Shown: positions 1 through 8,536, counted from the stretch's first letter. The stretch: DNA of 57,394 nt from an uncultured Eubacteriales bacterium (GCA_900319075.1 ONMZ01000005.1:1-57394); one strand, 5' to 3'. The notes: a model not told the origin generated them from the sequence alone. Made by a program: numbers and translations.

Positions 1-62
1 AGACCTACTCTTATTCTATCATAGGAGGTTTTGTTTTTCTACTCATAGCTAAAGCTTTTTGA
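1..62 (+). CDS. C-terminal end of a membrane protein (partial)
   Basis: Frame 3 is open from the window start to a TGA at 60-62. The last residues, ending SIIGGFVFLLIAKAF, are strongly hydrophobic, as in a final transmembrane helix. A strong terminator follows immediately, which supports this being the true end of an upstream gene. Too little is visible to name a family. Confidence 0.45.
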   Translation, partial: TYSYSIIGGFVFLLIAKAF

Positions 63-90
63 ACCCCCAGCATAGCTGGGGGTTTTCGTT
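63..90 (+). terminator. Rho-independent terminator
   Basis: CCCCCAGC, a 3-nt loop, GCTGGGGG, then TTTT. It directly follows the stop codon at 60-62. Confidence 0.85.
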
Positions 91-102
91 GCACAATAAA
101 TA

Positions 103-130
103 AACGAGAGGTTATCCTCTCGTTTTTTTA
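103..130 (+). terminator. Second tandem terminator
   Basis: AACGAGAGG / CCTCTCGTT hairpin with a 4-nt loop followed by seven T. It backs up the terminator 15 bp upstream. Confidence 0.85.
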
Positions 131-188
131 TTCTTCTCTCGGAATATTGCTATGTTCACTTTATGTTTTCAATATAACATACATAGCG

Positions 189-218
189 CAAAAAAAGCGA
201 GGCATAAAGCCTCGCTTT
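189..218 (-). terminator. Minus-strand terminator of the small 239-442 unit
   Basis: AAAGCGAGGC / GCCTCGCTTT hairpin with loop ATAAA. The A-run at 190-196 reads as a T-run on the minus strand, just past the minus-strand stop near 239. Confidence 0.8.
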
Positions 219-238
219 AACACATACCGTGTGGTACG

Positions 239-442
239 CTAAAATATTACCGCCTTGCCGTCGCACAGTTGATAAAACCCGCTCTCGCAGGTGGGTACCA
301 GCCCAATGACTTCTCGCTCCCAACATCCGTACATACACGGCACAAAGCCGGCGTATGCCGGGAGGTCTGCAATCCGTTTCTCGGAGACCCAGTTCCCTTT
401 TAATTGTGTGTTGGATTTATAATGACCGTGCTTAACGCACAA
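239..442 (-). CDS. Small unrecognised protein, possible
   Basis: A 67-codon minus-strand frame starting with TTG at 442. It is the only content of a compact unit: a promoter-like pair (TTGAAT, 17 bp, TATTAT) lies upstream, AGGAAAAG precedes the start by about 12 nt, and a strong terminator follows the stop. The product has four cysteines (PCMYGC, PTCE, QLCDG) besides Cys2 and an HGHY motif near the N-terminus, suggesting metal binding, but no family is recognised. The unit could equally make a small RNA. A dyad ATTGTAC/GTACAAT at 516-537 sits upstream of the -35. Confidence 0.35.
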   Translation of the reverse strand: MCVKHGHYKSNTQLKGNWVSEKRIADLPAYAGFVPCMYGCWEREVIGLVPTCESGFYQLCDGKAVIF

Positions 443-490
443 GGCAGAAATCTCTTTTCCTGTTATTATAATACCACAATCTCACCAATT

Positions 491-537
491 ATTCAAGTAT
501 GATTTTATACAAATTATTGTACGAATATTTGTACAAT
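491..537 (-). promoter_or_regulatory. Putative promoter and upstream dyad for the small minus-strand unit
   Basis: On the minus strand a -35 TTGAAT (491-496) precedes TATTAT by 17 bp. Upstream lies an inverted repeat, ATTGTAC 8 nt GTACAAT (516-522 / 531-537), which could bind a dimeric regulator. Read directly from sequence; its function is inferred. Confidence 0.4.
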
Positions 538-547
538 AAACCGGTCA

Positions 548-889
548 TCAGCTGAAATGCTTGTCCTCTGCGCCGCCGAGCTCTTCCTCGTCGTCAAAGT
601 CAAACATCTCCTCGATGCGCTTCATGAATATGTCGCCGATCCTCTCGTACTCTTCATCGTCATCTATGGACGCAAGGATCTCATCGTTGTTTTCATCAAA
701 CTCGGATCTTAATATAACTACCTCTCCGGGATCATCAAGCATATTCTCAAGATCATCCTCGTCGTAATAAGGAGTCAGCGCATAGTATTTCTCGCCCTCA
801 TATTCCATCACATCCAGAAGCTCAAAGCTCTGCTTGTTCCCCTGTTCGTCTTCTAGTTCATACAGATCCGGTGTGTATTCTTCGTTCAT
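548..889 (-). CDS. DUF1292 family protein (YrzB-like)
   Basis: A very acidic protein of 113 aa when started at ATG 889. The central part (ELLDVMEYEGEKYYAL, then DDPGEVVILR) fits the DUF1292 pattern of small Firmicutes proteins of unknown role. The frame stays open upstream to TTG 1015, giving 155 aa, but the added N-terminus is basic and atypical, and DUF1292 proteins are usually about 90-110 aa, so 889 is preferred. The SD near 889 is weak (GAGG too close), so the start is uncertain. A perfect SigA promoter at 1042-1070 would leave a leader of roughly 145 nt. Confidence 0.8.
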   Translation of the reverse strand: MNEEYTPDLYELEDEQGNKQSFELLDVMEYEGEKYYALTPYYDEDDLENMLDDPGEVVILRSEFDENNDEILASIDDDEEYERIGDIFMKRIEEMFDFDDEEELGGAEDKHFS

Positions 890-1041
890 GTCCTCATTCA
901 GCCCCCGTTTCGTGCGGAAGCCTCCCCCTTTCCTATATAAATCTCCGCCCGGTACTTTCCCCCGGTCAGAAACTACCCTATATACAGCAAAACGGCTAAA
1001 CAAAAAGGCTATCAAGCCAACTTGCCCGCCGCAACAACTTT

Positions 1042-1070
1042 ATTATACTACATCTTATAAGATATGTCAA
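1042..1070 (-). promoter_or_regulatory. SigA promoter of the DUF1292 gene
   Basis: Minus-strand TTGACA (1065-1070), 17-bp spacer, TATAAT (1042-1047). It is divergent from the ncRNA promoter at 1130. Confidence 0.8.
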
Positions 1071-1129
1071 GACTTTGTTTGTAAAAGTAATATTAAATAT
1101 AAATTTTTAGAAAATGTTGAAAAAAACTA

Positions 1130-1157
1130 TTGACAAGTAACAAAAAGTGTGCTATAT
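1130..1157 (+). promoter_or_regulatory. SigA promoter of the 1.4-kb putative ncRNA
   Basis: TTGACA (1130-1135), 17-bp spacer, TATATT (1152-1157). No start codon with a good SD follows within 200 bp. Confidence 0.8.
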
Positions 1158-1446
1158 TGTATACAAGAAATCAAGAACCGAACAGCTCACTTGGAGGTGA
1201 GGCTGAACGCAGGCGGAAAGAGCGGCACACCGGCGCAAGTGTACAGAGCGTTCGCAGGTGGTTTTGTATAGTAGGCAGACGGCTGCATACATCTGACCGA
1301 TGTTTCTGTAGCAAAGCCGAAGACAAGCGGTTTTAGATTACTTAGATCGAGAACTATACCGGATCAAAGTGAACACGCTGCGAGCTTTTGATTTTAATCG
1401 AGAGCTATGGATACAGCGAGGTACTCCGTGAAGTTTAATCAGACAC

Positions 1447-2480
1447 GAAAGGAGCGAGTCCCATGGGCGCACTGGATATTAAGAGCGGTAGCCATAGGCT
1501 CGGCGGTTTGGATAGGTAAGAGTGATCGGGACACGGACGTGAGAGCCGTCAGATCAGAAACAAATGATTTACATAAAACTTAACCGCCTTGCCTGATGGA
1601 ACACGAACTAATTTCAGACCTTCAAAGCAAGGCTGCCATATTTTACAACAGAATATTTACCGGCTTGGATGCCAAAAGTGAAACAACAATTATTATTTTA
1701 TCGGAATGGAGCTGTTTCCCATGCACACTTTTAAATATTTTGACGAGAAAGAAATATGATGAAAGAGTGATTCCGGTGGGATATGTATTTTAGCTTATAA
1801 GACCTCGTATATATGTTTTAGGGGTGATGCACTATGAAAATAGTTTGCACAAGGTTCTTAAACATCTGAAATGAAGGAGTGAGTCCGCCAAGACATTTAC
1901 GAGTTTGAAGCTCTATTTTAAAAGAATTCTGAACTGATTTTACAGACGGGAGTGGTGCACTATGAAAATTCCGTGCACAAAGTGTTTGAATATTTGACAG
2001 ACAGGGGTGAGACCGCCAGAAAGTTCAGTTTGATAAGCTTTAGTTGAAAGCTTTACTTGATTTGATATCATTCTATCCGAAAGGAAATTAAACCAATGGC
2101 TTGATTAAGACGCATTTGATAATGCACGTACTTTAAATTATTACTTTTACCATTGTCCGCAGATTTCATATTTCCACAGGTAATAAATCCGGAAGGTCGG
2201 TATTTTTCGATAGTCCGGACCTATTCGGAGATTGATCCGAGAGAAATAGCTGATTTCTGTCGACGAAATACAATGAAGGGCGTGAGTCCAAAGTACTATT
2301 TATAATTTCAATTTGACTTTACGATAATTTACCGAAAGGTGTGAGTCCGAAATTCTATTTTAAATGAATGATGTGAACAGCGTTTGTTCACTCACAGGAC
2401 GTTAATTTTACGAAAGGTGTAAAGTCCAATGGCTTAATTTGATTTCAAACCAATTATTCTTTTTGATTGGAGTGAGTTGC
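1447..2480 (+). repeat. Dispersed GAAAGGnGTGAGTCC motif, 8-9 copies
   Basis: Copies start at 1447 (GAAAGGAGCGAGTCC), 1761 (GAAAGAGTGATTCC), 1873 (GAAGGAGTGAGTCC), 2002 (CAGGGGTGAGACC), 2079 (GAAAGGAAATTAAACC, weak), 2275 (GAAGGGCGTGAGTCC), 2334 (GAAAGGTGTGAGTCC), 2412 (GAAAGGTGTAAAGTCC) and perhaps 2465 (GATTGGAGTGAGTT). Each could form a tiny GGn/nCC hairpin with a GTGAG loop. The copies at 2079 and 2412 also share the following CCAATGGCTT. Confidence 0.7.
1820..2018 (+). repeat. Tandem duplication, period 128 bp
   Basis: 1826-1889 and 1954-2017 align along their whole length: a TGCACTATGAAAAT block, a TGCACAA block, then the repeated motif ending GAGnCCGCCA. GTGCAC...GTGCAC in the second copy makes a 6-bp stem. 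Each copy contains an SD-like stretch and an 11-codon frame (MKIVCTRFLNI at 1834-1869; MKIPCTKCLNI at 1962-1997). A more diverged third relative lies at 1705-1776. Confidence 0.65.
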
Positions 2481-2531
2481 GATGTGCTAACCAAATTTAG
2501 TACATTATGCATTTAAATAGTTGAAATATAC

Positions 2532-2559
2532 AGAGAGCAGCTTTTTGCTGCTCTCTTTT
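2532..2559 (+). terminator. Terminator of the putative ncRNA
   Basis: AGAGAGCAGC / GCTGCTCTCT with a TTTTT loop, followed by TTTT. Confidence 0.9.
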
Positions 2560-2579
2560 GCTTTACCCGTTTCGCTTCT

Positions 2580-2609
2580 AAAAAAGCCGCTGCAAAGTAT
2601 CGCAGCGGC
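2580..2609 (-). terminator. Terminator of the aldo/keto reductase gene
   Basis: GCCGCTGC / GCAGCGGC hairpin; the A-run at 2580-2585 is a T-run on the minus strand. It faces the ncRNA terminator 20 bp away. Confidence 0.8.
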
Positions 2610-2711
2610 ATCAGTATGTCGATAAACTATAAAAAAGATTTTGTGACCAAAAGGGTTTTAAGCGGGCAGGCGCCTTGCATAACAAGCCCGGCAAAGCCCC
2701 CTAAATAAAGC

Positions 2712-3680
2712 TCATATCTTATTTTCAAGGAATGCTACCGTCTTTTCGTCATATCTGAGATCCTGAGCAGCCATATTTTCTTCGATCTGCCACGGCCTTG
2801 ATGCAGCAAATACCGACGTTACAAAAAACGGTTGACTGGAAAGATATCCAAAAGGTATCACCGCCGGAGATGATCCGGTCCTTGCGCTGAGCTCCTTGAC
2901 CCTTGCAAGCCTTGCAAGGTTCGCTGTGCTGGCATATTGTCCCTCAGGAAGATACTGCGCTGCATCACCCTTGGCAAGCTTTGCAAAAAAGCCTTTAGCC
3001 TGCGGCGAAAATGCCATAAGCGGAAATTTGTTCTCGCTGTACCAGCGAAATTCCTTTGTGTCCATGCAAACAAGTGTGGGGTCTCCGAGAATACTGCTGC
3101 TTGCGTGTGCAAGGCTGTAATAGATCTGGCTTATCCGGATCGGCTCCATTCCATTTTTAGCTGCAAAATCATTTGCCGCCTGTATCCTTTGGCATGACCA
3201 GTTTGATACGCCGATAAAATGTGCCTTTCCGCTTTGGTATATGTCGTTAAGCACAGGCATTATCTCCTCCACAGGGACCTTTGTATCATCACGGTGAAGG
3301 AAAAATATATCCACATAATCCGTGCCCAGACATTCAAGGCTGTCGTTTATATCCTTTTCAAGGTCTTCCCTGCTCAGGCGGTTCTTGTCCATGTGTCCCA
3401 TGGCAGGATGTCCGCCCTTTGTTGCCAGAACGATCTTATCACGGTTGTTTCGTGCTTTTATCCAGCGCCCGATCACTCCCTCGCTGGAGTTATGACCGTT
3501 TTCCAGCCAGTCGCAATATACCCTTGCAGTGTCTATAAACCAGCCTCCGCAGGAGCAATATGTATCAAGAAGTTCAAAATATACCTCGTCATTATCATGA
3601 CGCATGAAATCACTTGTTCCAAATGTAAGTGAGGGCAGCTTTATCTCATATTTATCATTTTTTAGTGTATAACTTATCAT
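2712..3680 (-). CDS. Aldo/keto reductase
   Basis: A 322-aa cytosolic NAD(P)H-dependent oxidoreductase of the aldo/keto reductase superfamily; the substrate is unknown. The barrel tetrad is visible: Asp50 and Tyr55 in FIDTARVY, Lys88 in VLATKGGHP, His129 in DIFFLHRDD. The later GVSNWS motif is also typical. The length is normal for the family. GGGAGA lies about 11 nt before ATG 3680. It is monocistronic with its own terminator at 2580-2609, so the neighbours do not suggest a pathway. Confidence 0.9.
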   Translation of the reverse strand: MISYTLKNDKYEIKLPSLTFGTSDFMRHDNDEVYFELLDTYCSCGGWFIDTARVYCDWLENGHNSSEGVIGRWIKARNNRDKIVLATKGGHPAMGHMDKNRLSREDLEKDINDSLECLGTDYVDIFFLHRDDTKVPVEEIMPVLNDIYQSGKAHFIGVSNWSCQRIQAANDFAAKNGMEPIRISQIYYSLAHASSSILGDPTLVCMDTKEFRWYSENKFPLMAFSPQAKGFFAKLAKGDAAQYLPEGQYASTANLARLARVKELSARTGSSPAVIPFGYLSSQPFFVTSVFAASRPWQIEENMAAQDLRYDEKTVAFLENKI

Positions 3681-3840
3681 ATCGTGAATCTCTCCCTTAG
3701 GTTATTCTTTCAGCTACAAAATGAGTATATCACAAATTTTACTGCAATTTCAAAATTTTTTGTTAAATTATTCACAACATATTGGTACAACATTTATATG
3801 CTGTACTGAGCAAGCATATGATTATAAGGAGGGCTTTATC

Positions 3841-4092
3841 ATGATAGAATACAGATACGATACTCAGCTTCTTATTGATGCCGAGAATCTCGACGAGGAC
3901 GAGGTAAGCGAATACTTTGAAAAGAACTTTAAGGGTGACTGCCTTCTTGCCATTGGTGATGAAGAGGTAATGAAGATCCATTATCACACCAACGAGCCGT
4001 GGAAGGTGCTTGAATATTGCGCTTCTCTCGGTGAGATCTATGACATAGTTGTTGAGGATATGGACAGACAGTCAAGAGGTCTGAAGGGTTGA
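3841..4092 (+). CDS. Stand-alone DAK2/FakA C-terminal-like domain
   Basis: An 83-aa protein. GDCLLAIGDEEVMKIHYHT, then a conserved-looking PWKVLEYCASLGEIYDI stretch, closely follows the domain found after DAK2 in fatty-acid kinase FakA-type proteins (GDSLLVVGDDDLVKVHVHT in typical members). Here the kinase part is absent and the domain is a gene of its own. The start is ATG 3841, with AAGGAGGG 8 nt upstream; the frame extends to 3721 but without an SD. The function is unknown; a regulatory or subunit role is possible. Confidence 0.75.
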   Translation: MIEYRYDTQLLIDAENLDEDEVSEYFEKNFKGDCLLAIGDEEVMKIHYHTNEPWKVLEYCASLGEIYDIVVEDMDRQSRGLKG

Positions 4093-4109
4093 ACCTTTCA
4101 GACTTTTTT
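4079..4109 (+). terminator. Terminator overlapping the stop of the 3841 gene
   Basis: GTCTGAA...TTCAGAC hairpin followed by TTTTTT. The TGA stop at 4090-4092 lies inside the hairpin. Confidence 0.85.
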
Positions 4110-4183
4110 AATGCCTGAGTGCATAGATGCACCCACCCGCAGATCCGCAATTCCGTTTTTTTGAAGAAAAATGAAAAAAGGGC

Positions 4184-4212
4184 TTGACAAGTAAGTTTAC
4201 TTGATATATAAT
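4184..4212 (+). promoter_or_regulatory. SigA promoter of the ylxM-ffh operon
   Basis: TTGACA (4184-4189), 17-bp spacer, TATAAT (4207-4212). Confidence 0.85.
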
Positions 4213-4265
4213 TAGATTTGTTGTAAAGGTAATAAACTTTACATTTCGAAAAGGAGACGGTCTTG

Positions 4266-4670
4266 ATGAGCAAGAATTTAGGTATGTGTCAGCTTCTTGA
4301 TCTGTATGGCGGTCTGCTTACCGAAAAACAGCGTGACATAATGGATATGTACTATAACGACGATTTTTCCCTTGGTGAGATCGCAGATCATTACGATATT
4401 TCCCGCCAGGGTGTCCATGATGCGATCAAGCGGGGAGATGAAGCCCTTGAGGAATACGAAAGCAAGCTGGGACTGTTAGGTGCAGACAACGCTCACAAGC
4501 AGGAGATACTTGAATACAAAAAGCTTGCCCTTGATGCATTCAACGAGTGCAATGCTCATCGTTCATTCCGGTCGGTCGCTGAAAAAATAGTGACCTTGCT
4601 GGAAACTTTCGATGCAAGGCTTGCGGATTATGAGAATCCTGACCCTCAGGAGGAAGAATCAAAGGATTAA
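4266..4670 (+). CDS. ylxM: YlxM family DNA-binding protein
   Basis: A 134-aa protein with a sigma-70 region 4-like helix-turn-helix: LLTEKQRDIMDMYYNDDFSLGEI, then HYDISRQGVHDAIKRG. YlxM proteins sit upstream of ffh across Firmicutes and are thought to affect the SRP pathway. ATG 4266 is chosen over the TTG at 4263 because AAAAGGAG lies 9 nt upstream. The gene is followed closely by ffh in the same operon. The C-terminus (after residue 75) is longer than in many members. Confidence 0.92.
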   Translation: MSKNLGMCQLLDLYGGLLTEKQRDIMDMYYNDDFSLGEIADHYDISRQGVHDAIKRGDEALEEYESKLGLLGADNAHKQEILEYKKLALDAFNECNAHRSFRSVAEKIVTLLETFDARLADYENPDPQEEESKD

Positions 4671-4682
4671 CGGAGGATATAT

Positions 4683-6086
<1,404 letters not shown>

Positions 6087-6152
6087 CAAATCGATAGATA
6101 TCGACCAAAGATATTTATTTATACAAGTAAGACAATCGGAGGTGAAAATATA

Positions 6153-6392
6153 ATGGCAGTAAAGATCAGACTGAGAAGGATCGGCGCAAAGAAAGCTCCT
6201 TTCTACAGAATCGTTGTAGCAGATTCAAGATATCCAAGAGATGGACGCTGCATCGAGGAGCTTGGCTACTACGATCCTACCAAGGAGCCTAACGTATTCA
6301 AGGTAGATGCTGAAAAGGCTAATGCCTGGATCGCAAAGGGTGCTCAGCCCACAGATACAGTTAAGGCACTTTTCAAGAAGAACAACATCTAA
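6153..6392 (+). CDS. rpsP: Ribosomal protein bS16
   Basis: A 79-aa small-subunit ribosomal protein needed for 30S assembly. The N-terminus [20 protein letters not shown] and the [14 protein letters not shown] segment are diagnostic. GGAGGTG precedes ATG 6153. Part of the ffh-rpsP-khpA operon. Confidence 0.98.
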   Translation: MAVKIRLRRIGAKKAPFYRIVVADSRYPRDGRCIEELGYYDPTKEPNVFKVDAEKANAWIAKGAQPTDTVKALFKKNNI

Positions 6393-6495
6393 GCTTGTGC
6401 TTCAAGACCAGTAAGGCACTTATCCCACCACCGCCTTACCGGTTTATCCGGTGGGGAGACCCACCGCTTTCTTTGTGGGAGAACGGAGTTCAGAT

Positions 6496-6729
6496 ATGAA
6501 AGAATTACTTGAAACTATAGTTTCAGAGCTTGTTGAAAACAAAGATGCTGTTGAAGTGGTCGTTGACGAGCCTAACGAGGAAGGTATCATCGTGTATCAT
6601 CTTCATGTTGCACCGGACGATATGGGAAGAGTTATCGGCAAGCAGGGTCGTATAGCAAAGGCTATCAGAGTTGTTATGAGAGCCAGCGCTTCAAGAAAAG
6701 ACCAGAAAATTATGGTCGAGATAGACTAA
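6496..6729 (+). CDS. khpA: KH-domain RNA-binding protein KhpA
   Basis: A 77-aa single KH-domain protein. The RNA-binding GxxG loop is GKQG within DDMGRVIGKQGRIAKAI. KhpA with KhpB binds many RNAs and affects cell division and envelope genes in other Firmicutes. ATG 6496 starts the typical KELLETIVSELVENKD N-terminus; an upstream in-frame extension to 6451 is not family-like. Genes for it normally follow rpsP, as here. Confidence 0.95.
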   Translation: MKELLETIVSELVENKDAVEVVVDEPNEEGIIVYHLHVAPDDMGRVIGKQGRIAKAIRVVMRASASRKDQKIMVEID

Positions 6730-6735
6730 AATATC

Positions 6736-6762
6736 AAGGCTTCGCTAAGGCGGAGCTTTTTT
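6736..6762 (+). terminator. Terminator of the ffh operon
   Basis: GCTTCGC / GCGGAGC with loop TAAG, then TTTTTT. Confidence 0.85.
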
Positions 6763-6765
6763 ATT

Positions 6766-6802
6766 GCAAAAAATACGGCGCATGGTAAATTATCATGCGC
6801 CG
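6766..6802 (-). terminator. Terminator of ruvX
   Basis: CGGCGCATG / CATGCGCCG hairpin with A-runs on the left that read as T on the minus strand, six bases past the ruvX stop. Confidence 0.75.
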
Positions 6803-6807
6803 TTATA

Positions 6808-7239
6808 TTATATTTCGGTCTGAGGATTCTTTCTTCGGTATTCAAGGTAAGATTCAAGGATTATCGTCGCCGCAACAGTATCAACAACAGCTTTTCTCGC
6901 CTTCCCCCGTACATTCGTTGTGTTGAGGATATTGTGTGCCGTAACGGTCGTTGAACGTTCGTCCCACATTTCAACAGGACAGTCAACAAGCTCTTTGAGC
7001 ATTTGTGCAAACTCCTCGCACCTTTCTGCCCTTGGTCCTTTTGTTCCGTTCATATTGATCGGCAGACCTACAACGATCAGCTTTGCTCCATGCTCCTGAG
7101 CCGTTTGAGAAATTTTCTGAGCAAGGCGCCGGGGATCACGTTCCGTCAGCGTTCCCACAGGCGACGCAAGAAACTCGGAGTTATCGCTTATGGCAAGCCC
7201 CGTGCGTACATCACCGTAATCAACAGCAAGTATTTTCAT
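6808..7239 (-). CDS. ruvX: Pre-16S rRNA nuclease / RuvX family (YqgF)
   Basis: A 143-aa RNase H-fold protein. The first catalytic Asp is in ILAVDYGDVRTG; VVGLPINMNG and WDERSTTVTA supply the other conserved blocks, and VDTVAATIILESYL has the last Asp. YqgF is linked to 16S rRNA 5'-end maturation. ATG 7239 is preferred over GTG 7248 because GGGAG lies 8 nt before it. Confidence 0.93.
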   Translation of the reverse strand: MKILAVDYGDVRTGLAISDNSEFLASPVGTLTERDPRRLAQKISQTAQEHGAKLIVVGLPINMNGTKGPRAERCEEFAQMLKELVDCPVEMWDERSTTVTAHNILNTTNVRGKARKAVVDTVAATIILESYLEYRRKNPQTEI

Positions 7240-7569
7240 CCTCTTCACTCCCGATATATTTCGCCATGCAGCAGATTATAGCACATCCGCTGTTCAAAGT
7301 CAAGCAAAAACAGATAAAAAAATCTAAAAATCAACGTTTTGTAACCCACTTTTTATTGACATAAAGGCATATAATGTGATATACTATTATTTGGTTTAAT
7401 AGGTGGTTTTGCCTTGTTATTTATACCGGACAAGACGCTGAGCTGTCGGTATAGCAGCAATTATATCGCTTGCAGGCATTTTGCTCGTTGTGCTATACCG
7501 AAAGACTGCTCTGCCTCACACGGCGGACAGCTCGCAAATTTTACGATCATCTGCAAAAGGAGAAGCTGA
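7240..7569 (+). other. Intergenic region and manA leader
   Basis: 330 bp without a recognisable gene. It holds a plus-strand promoter (7356-7385) and a leader of roughly 175 nt before manA. The leader contains a perfect 10-bp inverted repeat, CGGTATAGCA (7447-7456) / TGCTATACCG (7491-7500), around a 34-nt loop. A hydrophobic frame there (GIAAIISLAGILLVVLY) has no usable start and is not called a gene. Confidence 0.6.
7356..7385 (+). promoter_or_regulatory. Promoter of manA operon
   Basis: TTGACA (7356-7361), 18-bp spacer, TATACT (7380-7385). Confidence 0.7.
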
Positions 7570-8517
7570 ATGGCTGTTGTTAAACTCTCTCCCTGCTTTA
7601 AGGACTATCTCTGGGGAGGTACAAGACTGCGTGATGAATTTGGCAAGAACTGTTCTTTGGACAGGATAGCTGAAAGCTGGGAGCTTGCCTGTCACAAAGA
7701 CGGAAACTGCACCGTTGCAGGCGGCGAATACGACGGCATGACTCTTGAACAGTACATAAACACCAAAGGCAGTCAGGTCATGGGTACAAGCTGTGAACAT
7801 GACAAAGTCTTACCTTTGCTTGTAAAACTTATAGATGCAAAAAGCGACCTCTCGGTGCAGGTCCACCCGGACGATGAATACGCCATGAGGACCGAAGGCG
7901 AGCCGGGCAAGACCGAAATGTGGTATGTAATAGATTGTGCCCGGGGAGCCGAGCTTATCTACGGATTTAAAGAAAAGGTCACATCCGAGCAGTTTGCAAA
8001 AATGATAAAGGACAATACCCTTCTTGAATACGTAAACAGAGTCAGGGTAAAAAAAGGCGATGTGTTTTTTATCCCCTCAGGCACCCTTCACGCCATAGGC
8101 AAGGGCATACTTATTGCGGAGATCCAGCAAAACTCCAACACCACCTACCGGGTATATGATTATGGCAGAGTTGGCACCGACGGCAAGCCCAGAGAACTTC
8201 ACATCAACAAGGCCATAGATGTAACAAATACACGACCGGCAGCGATCCCCAAAATGCCGCAGGTCGAAAAACACCAGGGCTACTGCTGTACTTTGCTTGC
8301 TCAGTGCAAATATTTCACGGCGGTAAAGTACGATGTTGCGTCCCAGGCTGAACTTGATATTGACCACAGGAGCTTTGCACACCTTATGGTGATCGACGGC
8401 CAAGGGGAAATAGACGGATCAGCCGGCAAAAAGGGCGACAGCTTTTTTATAGACGCATCAAGCGGCAGCGTAAAGATCAACGGCAGATGCAGTTTCATTC
8501 TTTCACGCAAGCTTTAG
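7570..8517 (+). CDS. manA: Mannose-6-phosphate isomerase, class I
   Basis: A 315-aa zinc enzyme interconverting mannose-6-phosphate and fructose-6-phosphate. It has the cupin metal-site stretch VQVHPDDEYA, then KTEMWYVID, and the later motif GTLHAIGKGILIAEIQQNSNTTYRVYD. The length suits short Firmicutes class I enzymes. AAGGAG precedes ATG 7570. It leads a short run with a membrane protein and a ROK glucokinase, consistent with hexose entry into glycolysis. Confidence 0.95.
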   Translation: MAVVKLSPCFKDYLWGGTRLRDEFGKNCSLDRIAESWELACHKDGNCTVAGGEYDGMTLEQYINTKGSQVMGTSCEHDKVLPLLVKLIDAKSDLSVQVHPDDEYAMRTEGEPGKTEMWYVIDCARGAELIYGFKEKVTSEQFAKMIKDNTLLEYVNRVRVKKGDVFFIPSGTLHAIGKGILIAEIQQNSNTTYRVYDYGRVGTDGKPRELHINKAIDVTNTRPAAIPKMPQVEKHQGYCCTLLAQCKYFTAVKYDVASQAELDIDHRSFAHLMVIDGQGEIDGSAGKKGDSFFIDASSGSVKINGRCSFILSRKL

Positions 8518-8536
8518 AAAGGGATTGATATATTTG

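Larger units (their letters stand above)
1164..2559 (+). ncRNA. Putative large non-coding RNA with repeated motif
   Basis: A transcription unit bounded by a consensus promoter and a strong terminator, with no protein I can recognise. The first 400 nt are GC-richer and foldable: GAACGC 1205 / GCGTTC 1248, GTAT..GCAG / CTGC.ATAC near 1266-1290, and TGATC..ACGG / CCGT..GATCA near 1522-1556. From 1447 on, 8-9 diverged copies of a GAAAGGnGTGAGTCC-type motif recur at irregular spacing in AT-rich sequence. Several short frames exist (58 codons at 1407, 65 codons at 1596, 11-codon peptides at 1834 and 1962). None has the SD, composition and spacing of the neighbouring genes. It could be a large ornate RNA of the ROOL/GOLLD kind, or a decayed array of small genes. 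No match to a named class is claimed. Confidence 0.55.

Noticed and set aside
548-1133. Serine-rich plus-strand frames at 561-767 and 834-1133
   Set aside because: They are shadows of the acidic DUF1292 gene on the other strand; the Ser runs are the complement of Asp/Glu codons.
1190-1330. M-box-like GGTGAGGCT near the start of the ncRNA
   Set aside because: Only a few bases match; other conserved M-box segments and a magnesium transporter downstream are missing.
1407-1583. A 58-codon frame beginning MDTARYSV inside the ncRNA
   Set aside because: No SD, no family, and it contains the first copy of the repeated motif; it may be a chance frame. Worth re-checking if ribosome profiling shows signal.
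1596-1793. A 65-codon frame beginning MEHELISD
   Set aside because: No SD and no homology recognised; it runs through a diverged copy of the repeated RNA motif.
7481-7669. A hydrophobic frame in the manA leader
   Set aside because: It has no start with an SD and overlaps the true manA start.
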